In this document: positions 1-6,677 of the stretch, in pieces | Position numbering within the stretch: position 1 is the first letter of the stretch | Layout of the letters: each line of letters opens with the position of its first letter | NCBI GenBank assembly: GCA_035527455.1 | Contig: DATLAN010000223.1 | Location: forward strand, 1-7,569 | Direction: 5' to 3' | DNA: 7,569 nt | From: DATLAN01 sp035527455 | Lineage (GTDB): Bacteria; Planctomycetota; Planctomycetia; Pirellulales; Thermoguttaceae | The notes under the pieces: model-generated | Told to the model about the DNA's origin: nothing | Database searches by the model: none | What the model saw: only the letters and a program-made list of their open reading frames with translations | Program-made: the position numbers and the translations under genes

Positions 1-1
1 G

Positions 2-271
2 GATGAAGAGTCGGGTGACGTCATGGCGATTCTCGATCTCGCCTGGCCAGACGGACTGCAAGAGGGGCTTAGCCAGCCTGTCGCCGTGCTGATTGGCGAG
101 GGGGAAGAAGTCGAAGAGGCTGCGAGTCAGGCCGGGTTCCGTTTTTTCTCGTCGGTGAGGTCGTTTCGACGATATGTCAAGGAGGAGATCCTTGCGGAAG
201 CTGAGCTGGAGGTTGCCGAAGGATGGCCGAACAGATGCGAGTGGGTTTCTGGGCGCGAGATTCACGAGTAG
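2..271 (+). CDS. C-terminal part of an unrecognised protein (N-terminus outside window)
   Basis: The frame is open from the left edge to a TAG at 269-271. An ATG at 23 exists but has no convincing Shine-Dalgarno sequence, and the codons before it (DEESGDV) read through, so I take this as the tail of a longer gene. The visible 89 residues include AILDLAWPDGLQEGLSQPVA, then an acidic stretch GEGEEVEEAA, then GFRFFSSVRSFRRYVKEEIL, predicted as an alpha/beta segment ending in an amphipathic helix. No catalytic motif or membrane segment is visible. The pattern is vaguely familiar as a conserved tail of bacterial hypothetical proteins, but I cannot name the family. It points the same way as the HTH-orphan-recombinase cassette and may be cargo of the same element (inference). 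The alternative is a free-standing 82-residue protein starting at 23. Confidence 0.55.
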   Translation, partial: DEESGDVMAILDLAWPDGLQEGLSQPVAVLIGEGEEVEEAASQAGFRFFSSVRSFRRYVKEEILAEAELEVAEGWPNRCEWVSGREIHE

Positions 272-535
272 GGCGAATCGCTGGATCGCGACGAAATAGG
301 AACCATGTCGGCCGGGCGCATCTTTGCACGCATTCCAGAAGGGAGTGTCGGTGAGTCTTCATTTTCACTAGATACTTTACGCGACTTCGCGAAACTTGGG
401 CAGTTTGCAAAAGAACGGGGTAGTTATCCCCCCGTGTCCACTGTGCAAGCTCGCAAATCTCTTCTCCACCTACTTGTCAGCAGTTGCCGATACGGGTACA
501 ATAGACAAATACCCAGGCATCACCGGAGGGAAAGC
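272..535. other. Gene-free gap with promoter and minor hairpin
   Basis: This 264-bp gap separates the partial first gene from the HTH gene and is AT-richer than its surroundings. It holds a weak stem, ACGGGG (415-420) pairing with CCCCGT (430-435) around a 9-base loop, with no T-run, and the 8-bp palindrome TTCGCGAA. Its right end carries the promoter listed separately. The reading frame of the HTH gene stays open back to 305, but that extension has no family resemblance and the promoter lies inside it, so I do not consider it coding. Confidence 0.5.
474..502 (+). promoter_or_regulatory. Sigma70-type promoter of the HTH-orphan-recombinase cassette
   Basis: TTGTCA at 474-479 and TACAAT at 497-502 each match the consensus hexamers at 5 of 6 positions and are separated by exactly 17 bp. 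Transcription would start near 509, leaving about 27 nt of leader with GGAGGG (525-530) before the ATG at 536. This is the best promoter match I noticed in the window. It supports the short form of the HTH gene and could drive the two genes downstream. Promoter activity is inferred. Confidence 0.65.
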
Positions 536-754
536 ATGACGCTATCCGAACAACTCAGGAAGGCCATCCGGGATTACGGCTCTGTCTACGCCGTGGCCCG
601 CGACACCGGAGTGGCTCAGTCGATTCTTCAGCGGTTCATTACCGAGGAGCGGGATATGTACATCTCGACGGCCGACAAGTTGGCAGAGTTCTTCGAGATG
701 CGGTTGACGAGACCAAAGCGGGCCAAGGATCAGAGCCCGCACAAGCGGCAATAG
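536..754 (+). CDS. Small helix-turn-helix regulator (XRE-like), partner of the recombinase
   Basis: A 72-residue protein starting at an ATG 5 nt after GGAGGG. Residues 1-16 form a first helix (LSEQLRKAIRDYG). Residues 17-36 (SVYAVARDTGVAQSILQRFI) fit a helix-turn-helix with A-x-x-T-G-V in the turn. TADKLAEFFEMRL (about 46-58) is a following helix, and the tail is strongly basic (RPKRAKDQSPHKRQ), suited to DNA contact. From family knowledge, small Cro/CI-like proteins of this kind often sit beside tyrosine recombinases in planctomycete genomes and act as repressors or directionality factors. It is first behind the 474-502 promoter, so autoregulation is plausible but no operator is identified. 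HTH assignment is fairly secure; the specific role is inference. Confidence 0.8.
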   Translation: MTLSEQLRKAIRDYGSVYAVARDTGVAQSILQRFITEERDMYISTADKLAEFFEMRLTRPKRAKDQSPHKRQ

Positions 755-775
755 CGGGATACCCTTTGTCACGTC

Positions 776-801
776 GGCTGGGCCTGGACTGACAGCCGGG
801 C
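776..801. repeat. Leader repeat copy 1 (18-bp direct repeat with hairpin)
   Basis: CTGGACTGACAGCCGGGC at 784-801 recurs exactly at 1205-1222. The upstream GGCTG (776-780) pairs with CAGCC (793-797) to give a stem around a 12-base loop; the alternative pairing of GGGCC (780-784) with the following GGCCC is also possible. It lies in the 78-bp gap between the HTH gene and the orphan gene, about 30 bp before the orphan start. No T-run follows, so it is not a classical terminator. Confidence 0.7.
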
Positions 802-832
802 CCGCCGGGCGGTGTACTTCAGAAAGGAACCC

Positions 833-1198
833 ATGAAGATGTCCCATCAAGAAGAACTCAGGAAGATCCTCGGTCCCTGGTCACCTGAACGACAGCAGGC
901 CGAGCGAGAGCGAATTACCCGCGCACTCCGAAATTTTGCCCGTGGCAGAAGATGGGCGCGGGTGAAGCTGGTCCTGCTCTGGCCCCTGTTGAAACTGGGG
1001 TTTCCGGTTCAGGACGCCGTGGACGATCAACTAGACACCATCGGCCACTGCAACTACGCGGAAGAAGAGTATGAGATGAACCTCGCGACCCTGGAAGGCC
1101 GTGGCACCACGCATCGTGGCTTCTTCGTGGAATTCCCAGACGACGAAGATTCCGGATACGACGGCTGGCTCGCTCTGGAAGACCGCTATTCCGACTGA
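833..1198 (+). CDS. Orphan 121-residue protein between regulator and recombinase
   Basis: The start is ATG 833 or ATG 839. AGAAAGGA (821-828) is 4 nt from the first and 10 nt from the second, so 839 may be the one used. The protein opens with a charged helical region (HQEELRKILGPW, SPERQQAERERITRAL), then a basic-hydrophobic stretch about residues 37-58 (RGRRWARVKLVLLWPLLKLG). That stretch is helical but only weakly membrane-like. The second half is acidic, with YAEEEYEMN, FFVEFPDDEDSGYDGWLALE and a terminal DRYSD. I recognise no family or catalytic motif. Its place between an HTH gene and a recombinase, with the same ribosome-binding decamer (AGAAAGGAAC) as the recombinase, suggests co-expression and an accessory role in the element; this is inference from position only. 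Confidence 0.7.
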   Translation: MKMSHQEELRKILGPWSPERQQAERERITRALRNFARGRRWARVKLVLLWPLLKLGFPVQDAVDDQLDTIGHCNYAEEEYEMNLATLEGRGTTHRGFFVEFPDDEDSGYDGWLALEDRYSD

Positions 1199-1200
1199 AA

Positions 1201-1222
1201 CCGGCTGGACTGACAGCCGGGC
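1201..1222. repeat. Leader repeat copy 2 (18-bp direct repeat with perfect hairpin)
   Basis: CTGGACTGACAGCCGGGC (1205-1222) repeats 784-801 exactly. Here it forms a clean hairpin: CCGGCTG (1201-1207), loop GACTGA (1208-1213), CAGCCGG (1214-1220). It begins 3 nt after the stop codon of the orphan gene and opens the 130-nt leader of the recombinase. No T-run follows. The rest of the leader (1223-1312) shows no ORF or motif I can support. Confidence 0.75.
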
Positions 1223-1328
1223 AATGGAGAGAATCGAGAGCGTCAACCGACAACCTTTGCCCTGCCGTCGCGTTCGGACTCGCAACCGGGCGCCGGGTCG
1301 GGGCGCTTTGCGAGAAAGGAACATCACC

Positions 1329-2466
1329 ATGCGTGCTTGGCTTTTTCAGGACACCCGGCAGAAAGCAAAGCTGGGGGAGGATAAATGCCCGTGGTCGGTC
1401 GGGTGGCTAAACTCCGAGGGCAAGCGCCGATCTAAGAAGATCGGCAGCAAGTCGATGGCTGAGAAGTTCCGCCGGAAGAAAGAAGGCGAGCTGGCCGCGG
1501 GGATCGTCACGAACGACTCCAACAAGACGTGGGCGGACTTCCGGAAGGAATACGAAGAGAAGATTACGCCGGGCATGGAGCCGGGGAGCCGCCGAGAGAC
1601 TCTGCTTTGCATGAAACACTTTGAGCGGCTTGTCTCGCCGAAGAGAATGAAGGCCATCAAGACCGCGACGGTTGACGGATATATCGCTAAGCGCCGGGTG
1701 GAAGGGGGCCGCAAAGCGAAGTCGACCGTCTCGCCCGCCACCGTCAACAAAGAACTCCGCCACCTGAAGGTGGTCTTGCGGGTTGCGCACGACTGGGGCT
1801 ATCTGGCCGTGGTCCCCCGGTTCCGCATGCTGAAGGAACCCCAAAAGCTTCCGACCTACGTTACCCCCGAGGACTTCGCAGCCATCTATGAGGCATGCGA
1901 TAAGGCCGTCCGGCCGGCAGATCAACCCTACAGCGCGGCCGACTGGTGGAAGGCGTTACTGGTCTTCACCTACATGACGGGCTGGCGGGTGTCCGAACCG
2001 CTCGCGTTGCGATGGGATGATCTTTCCTTGGACAAGGGAACGGCCATCACCCGGTACGGGGACAACAAGGGCAGGCGAGACGACGTGGCTTCCCTCCACC
2101 CCGTGGTGGTCGAACATCTTCGGCGAATTGCCGATGGGGCGATCGACTGCCCGCTGGTCTTCTACTGGCCGCATCACGAGCGGACCCTATGGCTGGACTT
2201 CCACGCCATCCAGGAAACGGCCGGCGTTCACCTGCCCTGCCGAGAGAACCACATCCATACGCCCGCCTGCCACGTCTACGGCTTCCATGACCTCCGCCGG
2301 GAAATTGCCCACCCTCAACGCGCCGAAGCTCACCCCCGACGCCCTACAGGCCCTCATGAGGCACAAGAGCTACTCGACCACGAAACGCTACGTCAACATG
2401 GCCCGGCAGATCGACGCCGCGGTCGACAAGCTCTACGTCCCGGACTTCCTGCGAAACGACGATTGA
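1329..2466 (+). pseudogene. Tyrosine recombinase (integrase) with +1 frameshift in the catalytic domain
   Basis: ATG 1329 sits 8 nt after AGAAAGGA. The restored product would be 378 residues, normal for phage-type integrases. Residues 3-60 resemble an arm-type DNA-binding domain (CPWSVGWLNSEGKRRSKKI). Residues 65-160 are the helical core-binding domain (TVNKELRHLKVVLRVAHDWG). The catalytic domain shows Arg220 (TGWRVSEPLALRWDDL), probable Lys247 (GDNKGRRDD) and His320-x-x-Arg323 (GFHDLRR). An extra C in CCC at 2308-2310 then throws the frame. The other frame continues with TLNAPKLTPDALQALMRHKS and STTKRYVNMARQ, giving predicted His345 and nucleophile Tyr354, and ends at TGA 2464-2466. Without correction the product loses both residues and reads into the tRNA region to 2630. 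Either a recent inactivation or a sequencing error; recombinase identity is certain. Confidence 0.88.
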
Positions 2467-2498
2467 GTGTTTATTGCGTGTCAGGCCCCCCGGGCACG

Positions 2499-2548
2499 AA
2501 AACAGCCCCGCGACGGCTCGCCGTAAGTCGCTGTGGGGCTGTTCTTTG
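2499..2548. terminator. Strong, probably bidirectional intrinsic terminator
   Basis: AACAGCCCC (2501-2509) and GCGAC (2510-2514) pair with GTCGC (2527-2531) and GGGGCTGTT (2535-2543), a 14-bp stem interrupted only by a TGT bulge. On the plus strand it ends GTTCTTT, and on the minus strand it ends GTTTTCG. It begins 34 bp after the recombinase stop and lies 12 bp beyond the 3' end of the opposing tRNA gene, so it can end transcription from both sides. Confidence 0.75.
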
Positions 2549-2554
2549 CAGTAG

Positions 2555-2627
<73 letters not shown>

Positions 2628-2683
2628 TAAGTCTTTTATTGCCAATGGGTTACGTCTTGCCGTCTCTGGCTTGAATTTTCTCG

Positions 2684-2706
2684 ACTACTCCATTTACTAC
2701 TCCATT
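2684..2706. repeat. Short tandem repeat ACTACTCCATT x2
   Basis: ACTACTCCATT occurs at 2684-2694 and again at 2696-2706, a 12-bp period. A related ACTACT recurs near 2768. The copies lie upstream of the tRNA gene (minus strand) and of the integrase stub (plus strand). They could be protein-binding sites or a trace of an old insertion; nothing more can be said. Confidence 0.5.
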
Positions 2707-2732
2707 CCCAAACGTCTAGCACCACAAGGAGG

Positions 2733-2761
2733 AAACCCGCCCGATAATGGCGAGCGGGTTT
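2733..2761. terminator. Hairpin, possible terminator or cis element before the integrase stub
   Basis: AAACCCGC (2733-2740) pairs perfectly with GCGGGTTT (2754-2761) around a 13-base loop. Both strands end in only three Ts, so termination would be modest. It lies 39 bp before the start of the integrase stub, comparable to the hairpins placed before genes in the cassette on the left. Confidence 0.4.
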
Positions 2762-2799
2762 CGGCCGACTACTAGCTCATTCAGAAAGGAGTAGCCGAC

Positions 2800-2975
2800 G
2801 TGACCAATTCTACCGTATCGAAAGCCCGAAAGAAACCGGAGAAGCCTTACAAAGGCTTCCCGATGTTCGCTCACCCCAGCGGGCAGTGGGTGAAGAAGAT
2901 CAACCGTAAAATCTACTCCTTCGGGGTTGTTGGGTCGATCCCGAAGCCGCCCTTGCCCGTCTGAATCGGGAATAG
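2800..2975 (+). pseudogene. N-terminal stub of a second tyrosine recombinase, frameshifted and truncated
   Basis: GTG 2800 follows AGAAAGGAG (2783-2791) by 8 nt. The first 43 codons include PYKGFPMFAHPSGQWVKKIN and KIYSFGV. A base is then missing near 2929-2930, and the frame starting at TGG 2931 continues WVDPEAALARLNRE before TAG at 2973-2975. The pattern FPMFAHPSGQW-KKI-FG-W-DPEAAL matches, from memory, the arm-type N-terminal domain of a large planctomycete integrase family. It differs from the N-terminus of the recombinase at 1329, so this is not a partial duplicate of it. Everything after residue about 58 is absent: no core-binding or catalytic domain follows. It is the remains of another integration event. 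Integrase identity is moderately sure. Confidence 0.7.
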
Positions 2976-2985
2976 GACACAAGGG

Positions 2986-3242
2986 GATTTCCCTGTCGCC
3001 ACTATAGTAGTAGCGGTGGACGTGTACGGTGGGCGGAACCTTGGGCCGTTGCCGCGTTCCACCGGTTCGAATCGGATCCCCGGCAATTCGCGCTCGTGCG
3101 TTCCCGGGCTGTAAACGACCACCTCGTGCAGTCCGGGGGCCGACGGTCCCGCGGCCGACGCCTGGGAAGCAAAGTCCCCAATGACCATCGTCAGCGCCAG
3201 GGTCCAAACGAGTTGCGTTCGGGCAGTGGAGAAGTCAAGCAC
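2986..3242 (-). pseudogene. Truncated, frameshifted gene for an exported protein
   Basis: GTG 3242 (minus strand) has AAGGAG 6 nt upstream (plus-strand CTCCTT at 3249-3254). The product starts with a signal peptide: the hydrophobic core is LVWTLALTMVIGDF (11-24) and SQASAAG gives a plausible cleavage site near residue 30. The mature part reads LHEVVVYSPGTHERELPGIR and FEPVERGNGP. One base then appears lost from a C-run (plus strand GGG 3043-3045), and the next frame gives KVPPTVHVHRYYYSGDREI, a coherent continuation. Similarity stops at about 2986, only 10 bp from the end of the antisense integrase stub. I recall VPPTVHVHRYYYSGD-like strings in planctomycete secreted proteins of unknown function, but this is unverified. 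Read as a gene broken by an integration or deletion whose junction lies at about 2976-2985. Confidence 0.55.
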
Positions 3243-3591
3243 GGTACGCTCCTTGACAAGAATGCAAGCGGCCGCGTGGAATGCGATTGACGCCAAGATG
3301 CGGCGGGTTGTGCGTCAGTTCGGTTTTCTGGCTGAACGCCCTCCGCTTTCGCCAAAATGCTCTTGACTCCCTCGACCATAGACTGCACGATTCCCTTCGT
3401 GGACATTCTGGACGCCTTCTCGCGTTTGCCCATACCCGCTTGTCGTAAAGAGGTTAGGCATATCCGGAACGGAGTCCTTTTTGCAGGACCAATGACGTAG
3501 AGACGCGTCTGTACCCGAAAATATTCTGAAGAACCCAATTTGCGGCTAACAATTTGCGGCGAATCCCGCGGGGACGGTCACCATACTTTTC
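3243..3591. other. Gap without a supported gene
   Basis: This stretch holds no coding region I can support. A minus-strand frame is open from 3538 to 3191, with internal ATGs at 3433 and 3406 (MSTKGIVQSMVEGVKSILAK). It would overlap the start of the exported-protein gene and has no recognisable domain. There is a perfect 10-bp palindrome AGACGCGTCT (3501-3510) and a direct repeat listed separately. I found no clear promoter or Shine-Dalgarno sequence for fetA; GGGGACGG near 3570 is about 15 nt too far from its ATG. Confidence 0.45.
3536..3560. repeat. Direct repeat CAATTTGCGGC x2 upstream of fetA
   Basis: CAATTTGCGGC occurs at 3536-3546 and 3550-3560, a 14-bp period, ending 31 bp before the fetA start codon. 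The spacing and position would suit an operator, but no regulator is known here and a chance duplication is possible. Confidence 0.45.
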
Positions 3592-4264
3592 ATGTCTGCC
3601 GACTTTCCTCTGATACAGGCTCGAAACGTCGCCCGGCGGCATCCCGACGGGCGACAGTGGCTCTTGGACCACGTGTCGCTGGAGATTCGCGCCGGGGCTC
3701 GGTTGTCGATCAGCGGACCGTCGGGATCGGGCAAGACGTTGCTCCTGAGGGCGCTGGCGCTGTTGGATCCGCTCGACGACGGCGACGTTTCTTGGCAGGG
3801 CCGGCCGGTCCGGGGCAACGAAGTGCCCGACTTTCGCCGCCGGGTCGTCTACCTGCACCAGCGGCCCGCCCTGATCGAGGCGACGGTTGAGGCGGCGCTG
3901 CGGCGGCCGTTCTCGCTACGGGTACATTGCCGGCGGCGGTTTGACCGGGACCGGATCGTCGGCTGGTTGGAAGGACTCCGTCGCGACGCGTCGTTCCTGG
4001 GCAAGCCGGTCGGCGAGTTGTCCGGCGGCGAGAGTCAGATCGCGGCCCTGTTGCGGGCGCTGCAACTCGATCCGGCCGTGTTGCTGCTGGATGAACCGAC
4101 CGCCGCGCTCGATCCGCCCACGGTCGCGGCCGTCGAGGGCCTGTTGCGAAACTGGGTCGAAGAACTGCCCGACCGGCGGGCAACCGTCTGGGTGACCCAC
4201 CACGCCGGGCAGGCCACACGCGTGGGCGAGAGGATCGTACACATCGAGAACGGGAGGATCGCCG

Positions 4265-4284
<20 letters not shown>
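3592..4284 (+). CDS. fetA: FetA/YbbL-type ABC transporter ATPase (metal export)
   Basis: A 230-residue cytoplasmic ATPase that would hydrolyse ATP to drive the membrane partner encoded next. The ABC landmarks are all present: Walker A GPSGSGKT (42-49), Q-loop Gln90 (VVYLHQRP), signature LSGGES (143-148), Walker B VLLLDE (163-168), D-loop AALD (171-174) and H-loop His203 (WVTHH). Length is typical of the small YbbL/FetA group. The 3' end overlaps fetB by 20 bp, indicating translational coupling in one operon. E. coli FetAB exports iron and protects against oxidative stress; that role here is by homology. The ATG at 3592 gives a normal N-terminus but lacks a good Shine-Dalgarno sequence, so the start is less certain than the identity. 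Assignment to FetA rests mainly on the FetB partner. Confidence 0.88.
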
Positions 4285-5080
<796 letters not shown>

Positions 5081-5102
5081 CGCCCTGGCTCGAAAAGCTC
5101 TT

Positions 5103-5119
5103 CCCCGGCGGTTTCGGGG
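5103..5119. other. Weak hairpin after fetB
   Basis: CCCCG (5103-5107) pairs with CGGGG (5115-5119) around a 7-base loop, 23 bp after the fetB stop. The stem is only 5 bp and no T-run follows, so it is at best a weak 3' end signal for the fetAB transcript. Confidence 0.3.
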
Positions 5120-5170
5120 CGTTGGCCGACGACGTGCGCGGTTGGTAGGGGCTACTATGCAATTCCGGTC

Positions 5171-5198
5171 TTGAACCTTCCTCCAATCGCATTATGAT
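5171..5198 (+). promoter_or_regulatory. Sigma70-type promoter of uxaE
   Basis: TTGAAC (5171-5176) and TATGAT (5193-5198) are spaced 16 bp apart and match the consensus at 4 and 5 of 6 positions. Transcription would start near 5205, about 30 nt before the ATG at 5236. The in-frame ATG at 5194 falls inside the -10 box, which argues against that longer start. Confidence 0.55.
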
Positions 5199-5235
5199 GG
5201 TGTTCGGTGGGCATGGCCCTCTGGAGTGCATTGCG

Positions 5236-6492
5236 ATGCGACTGCCGAAGTATTCCATCGGAATGGGGGACCGTTTCGCCCATCAAGGGCCGGCACAGCT
5301 CGACGCCCTGATCCGCGCCCGGCGGCGGAATTGTTCGATCGCGCCGGTGTGGAACAAGTCGTACCGCGAGCACGCGATCACCGGCAGCCGGCCGGAGGAC
5401 GTCCGCCGCGAGGCGGACGCGGCCGTTGCCGCCCGAGATTGGACCGACGCCTATTTCGTGGACGCCGATCACGTCAACCTGGACACGGTCGACGCGTTCA
5501 TCGAGTCGAGCGACTTCTTTACCCTCGACGTGGCCGACTACATCGGCGTCGATCCCCGCGCGAAGGATTTGACCCGCTTCGTGGAGAAGTACAAGCAGTA
5601 CATCGGCCGCGTGCAGGTGCCGGGCATCAATCGGCTGTTGAGTGTCTCGATGAAGACGCTGGTGGGCGTGGCGAGGACCTTCCTTTCGGCCGTCAAGGAA
5701 GCCGGGCGGATCTATCGCCACATCGTCGAGATCAAGGGCACCGACGCGCTGGTCGTCGAGATTTCGGTCGACGAGGCCGACCGGCCCCAGACGCCGCTGG
5801 AGCTGCTGTTCATCCTGGCGGCCGTGGCCGACGAGGGGATTCCCGTCCAGACCGTCGCGCCGCGGTTCACCGGCCGGTTCAACAAGGGCATCGATTACAT
5901 CGGCAACGTGCGGCGGTTCCGCGGGGAGTTCGAGGAAAACCTGGCCGTGATCGCCTTCGCCGTCCATTTCTTCGGCCTGCCGGAAAACCTCAAGCTGAGC
6001 GTCCACTCCGGCAGCGACAAGTTCTCGCTCTACCAGCCGATGTACAAGGCCCTGCAGAAGTTCGACGCGGGGGTCCACCTGAAAACGGCCGGCACGACGT
6101 GGCTGGAGGAATTGATCGGGTTGGCCGCCGCCGGCGGCGACGGGCTTGCGGTCGCCAGGGAAATCTACCGGATCGCGCTCTCCCGCCGCGACGAACTGTG
6201 TACGCCGTACGCTTCCGTGATCGGCATCGACCCCGCCCGATTGCCTTCGGCCGAGACGGTCGATTCGCTGACCGGCGAGGCCTTCGCCGCGCTCGTGCGT
6301 CACGACCCGGCCTGCGAGGGCTACAATCCGTTCGTTCGCCAGTTGCTGCACGTCGGCTGCAAGGTGGCCGCGGAGATGGGCGGCCGTTTCACCGATGCGC
6401 TCGAGAAGCACGCCGACGTGATTGCCGACAACGTGACCGAAAACCTCTACGAGCGGCACATCCGCCCGCTGTTCCTCGGGGACCGGCCATGA
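5236..6492 (+). CDS. uxaE: Tagaturonate epimerase family protein
   Basis: A 418-residue cytoplasmic enzyme resembling UxaE, which interconverts D-tagaturonate and D-fructuronate and so links galacturonate and glucuronate breakdown (described in Thermotoga maritima). The N-terminus MRLPKYSIGMGDRFAHQGPA and the following SIAPVWNKSYREHAITG (34-50) are the strongest family signals. Candidate metal or substrate residues include D76/D78/H79 (FVDADHVN), E180 (SVDEADRP), H257 and D261-K262 (LSVHSGSDKFSLY) and H281 (GVHLKTAGTTWLEE); these assignments are inferred from conservation-like context. ATG 5236 was chosen over 5194 because GGAG (5223-5226) is 9 nt away and the -10 box covers 5194. It has its own promoter and no hexuronate neighbours in the window, so the natural sugar could differ. 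Some homologues are only annotated as family members. Confidence 0.85.
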   Translation: MRLPKYSIGMGDRFAHQGPAQLDALIRARRRNCSIAPVWNKSYREHAITGSRPEDVRREADAAVAARDWTDAYFVDADHVNLDTVDAFIESSDFFTLDVADYIGVDPRAKDLTRFVEKYKQYIGRVQVPGINRLLSVSMKTLVGVARTFLSAVKEAGRIYRHIVEIKGTDALVVEISVDEADRPQTPLELLFILAAVADEGIPVQTVAPRFTGRFNKGIDYIGNVRRFRGEFEENLAVIAFAVHFFGLPENLKLSVHSGSDKFSLYQPMYKALQKFDAGVHLKTAGTTWLEELIGLAAAGGDGLAVAREIYRIALSRRDELCTPYASVIGIDPARLPSAETVDSLTGEAFAALVRHDPACEGYNPFVRQLLHVGCKVAAEMGGRFTDALEKHADVIADNVTENLYERHIRPLFLGDRP

Positions 6493-6600
6493 ACTGTCGT
6501 AGCCACGTTCGCCAGAACGTGGTCGCACTGTCGTAGCCACGTTCGCCAGAACGTGGTCGTAACCCTTGGGCACGCTCCACGTTCTGGCGAACGTGGCTAC
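6493..6600. repeat. Cluster of three REP-like palindromic repeats
   Basis: Two identical 33-bp units lie in tandem at 6493-6525 and 6527-6559 (34-bp period), and a third, 24-bp copy lies inverted at 6577-6600. Each contains CCACGTTCGCCAGAACGTGG (or its complement), which has perfect 8-bp arms around a 4-base centre and so folds by itself; copies 2 and 3 can also pair with each other over 24 bp. The cluster starts at the base after the uxaE stop and fills the space before a convergent gene. The arrangement is that of REP/BIME elements, which are mobilised by RAYT-type transposases and can act as transcript 3'-end structures. The remaining 77 bp (6601-6677) show nothing further. Confidence 0.88.
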
Positions 6601-6677
6601 AACCCTGTGAATAATCCGGGCTGAAGTCTGGTGCGCCGTCGGGGGATGATCAAGGACGAATTGGCGGTACCGGCGTC

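Noticed and set aside
116..130. GAGGCTG match to the tRNA-Lys 3' end as a possible second attachment site
   Set aside because: Only seven consecutive bases match, inside a coding region; far too short for an att core.
2301..2316. Programmed ribosomal frameshift in the integrase
   Set aside because: There is no slippery heptamer, no in-frame stop at the shift site and no obvious stimulatory hairpin right after it; a one-base insertion or sequencing error is simpler.
3191..3433. Minus-strand small gene starting MGKREKASRMSTKG
   Set aside because: It overlaps the start of the exported-protein gene, which has the better ribosome-binding site and a real signal peptide, and shows no domain.
5226..6536. 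436-codon plus-strand frame overlapping uxaE
   Set aside because: Shadow of uxaE in another frame; Arg/Gly/Pro-rich with no recognisable motif.
6493..6600. CRISPR array
   Set aside because: The direct copies are separated by one base and the third is inverted; there are no spacers and no cas genes.
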